64,000 bases of DNA, from contig NC_058338.1 of assembly GCF_905475395.1 (NCBI RefSeq), forward strand, positions 98,441,435 to 98,505,434, given 5' to 3'. A program made the position numbers and the translations under genes. The notes under the pieces are model-generated. The model made no database searches, was not told where the DNA came from, and saw only the letters and a list, made by a program, of their open reading frames with translations. Position 1 is the stretch's first letter. Each line of letters starts with the position of its first letter. This document shows, one piece after another, positions 59,480 through 64,000 of this stretch. The stretch comes from Chrysoperla carnea. Taxonomy: Eukaryota > Arthropoda > Insecta > Neuroptera > Chrysopidae.

Positions 59480-59776
59480 AGTTGATTTTTGAAAATCTTT
59501 AGTAGTACAAAAAAATTGAATGTTTAAAACTTCTAATTAAACAAAGAGTAAGATAGGTTTAAAAATGAAGTTTTGCAAGTAAGAGACGGGCAACAATCTT
59601 TGAATGCTTATAACTTTTGCGTTTTTTCAAATCTTGCTATGATACCAAGTCTGCTTTTACATTTTTATACAGGCTAAGCATAGTATAGCTATTAATGAAT
59701 TGGAGCTTCAGGTTAATTAATATTAATAATAGCTGATCAAAAGTTAGACGAAACGAAGTTCACCGGGTCAGCTAGT
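59480..59776 (+). mobile_element. Helitron-like repeat end
   Basis: The stretch shares TGAATGCTTATAACTT..GCGTTTTT and GATACCAAGTCTGCTTTTAC with 33,430-33,665. It ends GAAGTTCACCGGGTCAGCTAGT, a 3' end I recall from insect Helitron-like repeats (CTAG before T). No Rep/helicase sequence is present. Confidence 0.4.
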
Positions 59777-60067
59777 ATTTAATAATTTTAGATTTGGAAA
59801 ATTTGTTAGTTTGCGAAGCTGCTTCTAAGATCCCCTGCTATGTTTAATATTAGATTCGTGAGTTATATTTCATGAAAAACCAGTTTCCTCTACACACACA
59901 AAATTTTTGTGTTTGATTTTAGTGGACAAATGATAAAATTCATTTGCTTCGCATAGAATCTGAATGAAAATCTGTAAAGGTCATGACAGCAACTATCACA
60001 ATGGAAACAAGGGCAGACAGAATTTTATAAAACAAATTCTTTTTAAATTTTCTGAAAGTAGAATACA

Positions 60068-60880
60068 TTAGTCTAGTCGACAAGTTCAAATTGGTGACAT
60101 ATAGAATAACGATCGTAAAGATACGAGTGATGGCTCATTGGATTCGGAATGATGTCTAAAAAAATATGACAGAAGCGTTATTCAGCACATATAAATTGCA
60201 AAAGTTATAAACAACTAAAGATAGATTTCATGAAATATTAATATTTAAGAAATTTTAAAAAAAGGTTCTTAAAGAGGAGGAAATTTGTAATAAAAAACTC
60301 TCGGAACTATATTTTTAAACTGTATATCACGTGACCTAAAACGCGGGAAAGCGCTACTGTGATGTCATAGCGGTATGAGTCATAGACCATCAGTTAGTTC
60401 AGTGTAGACAGCTGGGTATCATATATCCATAGATAATAAGTATTTATATTTATTATTATCAGATGTCTATGAATATATCTGTCAAACTTATTTGTGTTAT
60501 TTCGTACAGTGATACCGATTTTATAAATTTTTGGTGGCTTTTTATTTGCAAAACCAATGCAAAAAGACTAATTTTCAGCGTTCAATTAAAATTATAAATA
60601 ATGGAAATAGACTTCCGAGAGTGGGAGTTTTTTATTGAAAATTTCCTCCTTTTTAAGAATTTCTTTTTAAATTTCTTAAATATGAAAATTTTATGAAATA
60701 TTGGCTACAGACGAAATTTTTTCTCATCTTTAAATGTTTATAACTTTGGACATTATTTTGTGCTGAAAAACGCTGCTGGTATATTTTTCTAGACGTCATT
60801 CCGAATTCAACCAGCTATCACACGTATTTTTACGACCATTATTTCTATATTTCACCAATTTGAACTTGTTGACTAAACTG
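60068..60880. mobile_element. Large foldback element, ~810 bp
   Basis: Arms of about 270 bp: GACAAGTTCAAATTGGTGA (60,079) against TCACCAATTTGAACTTGTTG (60,853). Inner blocks around AGGAGGAAATTTGTAATAAA pair with TTTATTGAAAATTTCCTCCT. No coding sequence. It lies upstream of the P450 start. Confidence 0.72.
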
Positions 60881-61019
60881 ATATTTACTCGGTATATCTC
60901 ATTTTTGTGATAAATTTGCTCCTTTTATTGATGACTCGAGAAACATTAATTCAGTTTTCTTCACAAAAAACATGTGCCGTAGGGGCCAGTATTCACTGAC
61001 GTGCCGAGCCCCGAGCCTC

Positions 61020-61079
61020 GTGGCCTCGCCGAGCCGCGCGTAAGCACACTTACTTACTCGTCGAGGTAAGTAAGTGTGC
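61020..61079. repeat. Hairpin in a GC-rich patch
   Basis: GCACACTTACTTACTCG and its complement near 61,063-61,079 form a 16-bp stem. The preceding 60 bp (60,975-61,035) are unusually GC-rich for this window (GCCGAGCC words). Function unknown. Confidence 0.5.
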
Positions 61080-61550
61080 AAAAAATTCCAGTCCGTTTAC
61101 GTTGACATTTATACAGTTATTCAAATGTATGGCAGTCTAAATCATAAAAGGGAAAATTTTAATTAATTTAATAAATGAACAGCAAGCATTGGAACTCTCA
61201 AGAGAAAAAGGACACAAGGAGGATACGGAGGAGAAAGTTCACAACAAATGAATCTACCGAAGACATTACTTATTCATTATCTGATTGGAAAACATTCAGA
61301 GTGACAGAATATTTAGTAATTATAGACAGACTTGTGGTTGAACTTCAAAAGAGGCGAGAATTCTAAAGCAATTTGCCAGTAAATTATCGTTTTTAAACAA
61401 TCTAATCAATTTGAAGACTGAAGAAGTTCAAAAAACGGCAAGTATGTTAGTAACGATGACAAAATGAATGTATCCACGAATGTATCTATATACTTTCTTA
61501 TTTAACAATTATAGTTTCAGCCGGAGAACTACCCCGAACAATTCTGGTGG

Positions 61551-61694
61551 AAAAATATTTAAAGAAAGAATAAGTCTTAATAAGTCTTATAAAACTCTGA
61601 AAAAGTCTTAGAAAGTCCGAAAAGTTCAGATAGTTCTTAAGACTATTTCAGACTTTTCTAAGACTTATTCTTACTTTAAATATTTCCGCCAGGA
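61551..61694. mobile_element. Small foldback MITE, 144 bp
   Basis: TCTGGTGGAAAAATATTTAA and TTAAATATTTCCGCCAGGA mark the ends. The arms of about 60 bp are built from AAGTCTTA-like words. Confidence 0.6.
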
Positions 61695-62109
61695 AACTAA
61701 CGGCAGTTTACAGGTTCTAAAAAATAAATAACTAAAAAAGGTCTTTACTGACAGATTTTTATTACGGGTGGCGCTAATTTTTGAAACAGCCTACGGGTTC
61801 AAAGTTTTTAAATCCGCCTCTTCATTACATATACTATACAGTAGTGAAAGTGGTACAGTAGATACACAAGCACTGACTCGCGGAGACTGACTAATATTTA
61901 TAATTTTTTATACATATAAGTCAGACGTCCGGATTCGGCGAGTGAGTCAGCATGGGAGCCTGCAGTCCGTATCTTTAAGCCTTACTTTTTTTTGTAATTA
62001 TTTACCGTTAGTCCTGACACACTCTGTATTAATAAATCATAATTAGTGACACATTGAAATCATTAATAAATTTTTTTGTTATAAATAAAGAACATTTGTA
62101 AAAATTCAA

Positions 62110-63338
62110 ATAAAAAACAAGTGAAAACAAACAATTGACTGAGTTATTATTGAAAGACTATGTATAGACAGTGTTGATTACGCAATCGTTTGTTTTTTAC
62201 GTCATGCAAGTAAAGAAAGATAGCCACACATACATACATGTCACAAACACATAACTGATATTCCCATATAACAAGTAGGGGAGCATGGGTGAATTGGCAC
62301 CATCTAAGGAATATTGTTAATAAAATTCATAATTTCTATAATTTAAATTTTTATTTATTATGAACGTAAGCTGTATTTATCTGGTTACCAGAAAATCACA
62401 GAAAAATATTAAACTTAAGTAAAGCTTGGCTAAAATTTAAAAAATTCTGAACTGTGTTTTTCGCTCCAATTACCCGAACGTTCGGGAAATAGGAGCCAAT
62501 AAATGTCTCATAAGTGGAAGGGGAGCCATTAAAATTTTAATCAGTCTAGAGTAGTCTTATCTTTGATTTCAATCAGTCACAAATAAATCTAATCTTATAT
62601 ACCAAAGAATTAAATAACAATAGGAACATTTGGTGACAAAATGGTCTCGTTTGTCCAACCATTATGGGAGTAGGTGAAGATAACTCCCGGCGGTCCATCT
62701 TTTTTGAACTGAGGCGAGTGGCATTGACGTGCAAGAATAAAAAGAGGTGGGATGGAAATTATCGTCACTTCAAACTGTTGCCATACAGCTCGCATTACCC
62801 GCTTAACCTTGAATCGAAAAAATAAAATTTCAAAATTTCCTCTCGTAATCCATCAAAATTTCAATAGTCGTACATAGATTTAGAGATATAATAAACGTAA
62901 ATACAATATTAAACGTATATATTTTAATGCATACCTGGGACATCATTCTTTTGTATTTTGTATAACAGTGGACTCGCTTTTGGACTCGCTCCCATTACCC
63001 GCGGGCTCTCATTACCCCATGTTCCCCTATTATATAATTTGCGCTCTCACGGGTAAACAGTGATGTTTAAGAAAAAATGTTTCAGACAAAAGTTTATTTT
63101 TTAAAAGGAACATTTTTTACATTTAAACTTTTTTTGTATCAGTAACGGTTTACAAGATAGGTCCTACAGATCCAAGATCCAATTGACCTATGTTGCTCAT
63201 TTTCGAACGCAACACACCATTTTTACGTCCTTAGTACGCTATTAAAATTTCAGCTTGATATATCTTTTCGATTTTTAGTTACAATCTTGAAACTAAACTT
63301 AGTATACCTTGATATATTTCACATATACATGGTATAAA
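62110..63338 (-). repeat. Repeat A, reverse copy split by a TIR element
   Basis: Parts 62,110-62,275 and 63,030-63,338 are contiguous in other copies. The 754 bp between them are an insertion, listed separately. Confidence 0.65.
62276..63029. mobile_element. 754-bp TIR element inserted in repeat A
   Basis: Ends TAGGGGAGCATGGG and CCATGTTCCCCTA are inverted repeats bordered by TA. Inside, words of the form ATTACCCG, GGAGCCATT and the palindrome CCCGAACGTTCGGG recur. No transposase is seen; the minus-strand ORF at 62,610-62,795 has no recognisable motif. Confidence 0.68.
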
Positions 63339-64000
63339 TACTGTATTAGAATAAGTTTGAATTTAATGAACTTACAACCGCGATAATCACTTTTATAAAT
63401 TAAAATGATTTTTTTTATAAAAATAACATTAATTATTAGACATTAGATATTAACGTGATCTGTGATCTATCTTTATGATTGTCAACAAACATTTTATAAA
63501 GTCATAATATATTAGAACGTCAACACTCCAGTTATGAGCATTTTACTACAGGAAATATAAAGACCCGAAAATAAGTTTTACTTAAAAAAATACTTAATGG
63601 CTGAAATTTTAGTGGGTGTTTGGGAGCATGTCCCGAGTCAAAAACCGAGTTTTGTATTCTTGGTGGTGGGGGAAGATACAACCCCGTGTCAATACAGAGC
63701 TGAATTGGTTTTTATTATTTTTTGGAATTTTGCTTATCTATCGAATGGTAATGGTCAATGACAATGGCCGGTCAAAGGTCAAATGTGAGAGGTAGTTTTC
63801 GTTTATTGACTTATTGACTTTATTACCATTCGATAGACAATCAAAATTGATAAATTTGATTATTCACAGACTATCATTCGATAACCAGTAACCAATGATA
63901 ATCAGTAGATATTAGTAAATTTTTTTAAATAATATTCAACTGAGGTAAGGATTTTTTAAAATTATAACATGATTCAATTTGATTGTATTATTTTGCAAAA
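63339..64000. other. Gene-free end of window
   Basis: A short inverted pair ATCGAATGGTAAT (63,740) / ATTACCATTCGAT (63,821) is the only structure seen. Confidence 0.5.

Noticed and set aside
62610-62795. 61-codon minus-strand ORF
   Set aside because: Lies inside the 754-bp TIR element and has no transposase or other motif.
1-64000. CRISPR array, bacterial operon or phage
   Set aside because: No regularly spaced short repeats; introns, LINEs, SINEs and insect gene families show a eukaryotic genome.

Overview
This window is AT-rich nuclear DNA from an insect. The evidence is a seven-exon cytochrome P450 of the insect CYP6 type, a secreted leucine-rich-repeat gene, GT-AG introns, (CCTAA)n/TTAGG tracts of the insect telomere type, and a dense load of insect-type transposable elements (Penelope, BEL/Pao, non-LTR LINEs, tRNA-derived SINEs, hAT, pogo-like and many foldback MITEs). 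I cannot fix the order or species from the sequence alone.

Layout. 1-16,500: gene-free, AT-rich DNA holding MITEs, two tRNA-like/SINE units, an orphan hammerhead-ribozyme core (7,703-7,729), a LINE fragment split by a TTAA-flanked MITE (11,700-12,790), a decayed hAT transposase (13,575-14,741) and copies of one dispersed repeat (called repeat A here). 16,549-21,020: a three-level nest, in which repeat A is interrupted by a TIR element (16,622-20,998) that is itself interrupted by an apparently intact Penelope-like element (16,778-20,221) with 663-bp inverted arms. 22,419-25,322 (-): a two-exon gene for a secreted LRR protein of about 699 residues. 25,489-35,970: foldback elements, LINE fragments, hAT and pogo-like MITEs. 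36,003-43,208: a full-length BEL/Pao retrotransposon with two 582-bp LTRs that look identical and a 5-bp target duplication; gag and pol are in different frames. 43,850-45,575: a LINE 3' fragment and a tRNA-derived SINE split by a hAT MITE. 45,917-59,111 (-): a complete P450 gene whose seven exons join to a 516-codon reading frame; its long introns are full of repeats. 59,112-64,000: gene-free, with further foldbacks, a Helitron-like end and a repeat A copy split by a 754-bp TIR element.

Only the P450 and the LRR gene look like ordinary host genes; both are on the minus strand and nothing suggests that they work together. All other coding sequence belongs to mobile elements. Two themes stand out: an unusually large number of elements with long inverted arms, and a LINE/SINE pair that appears to share its 3' tail and ends in telomere-like CCTAA repeats. 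All intron boundaries were inferred by eye from splice consensus, frame and protein motifs.
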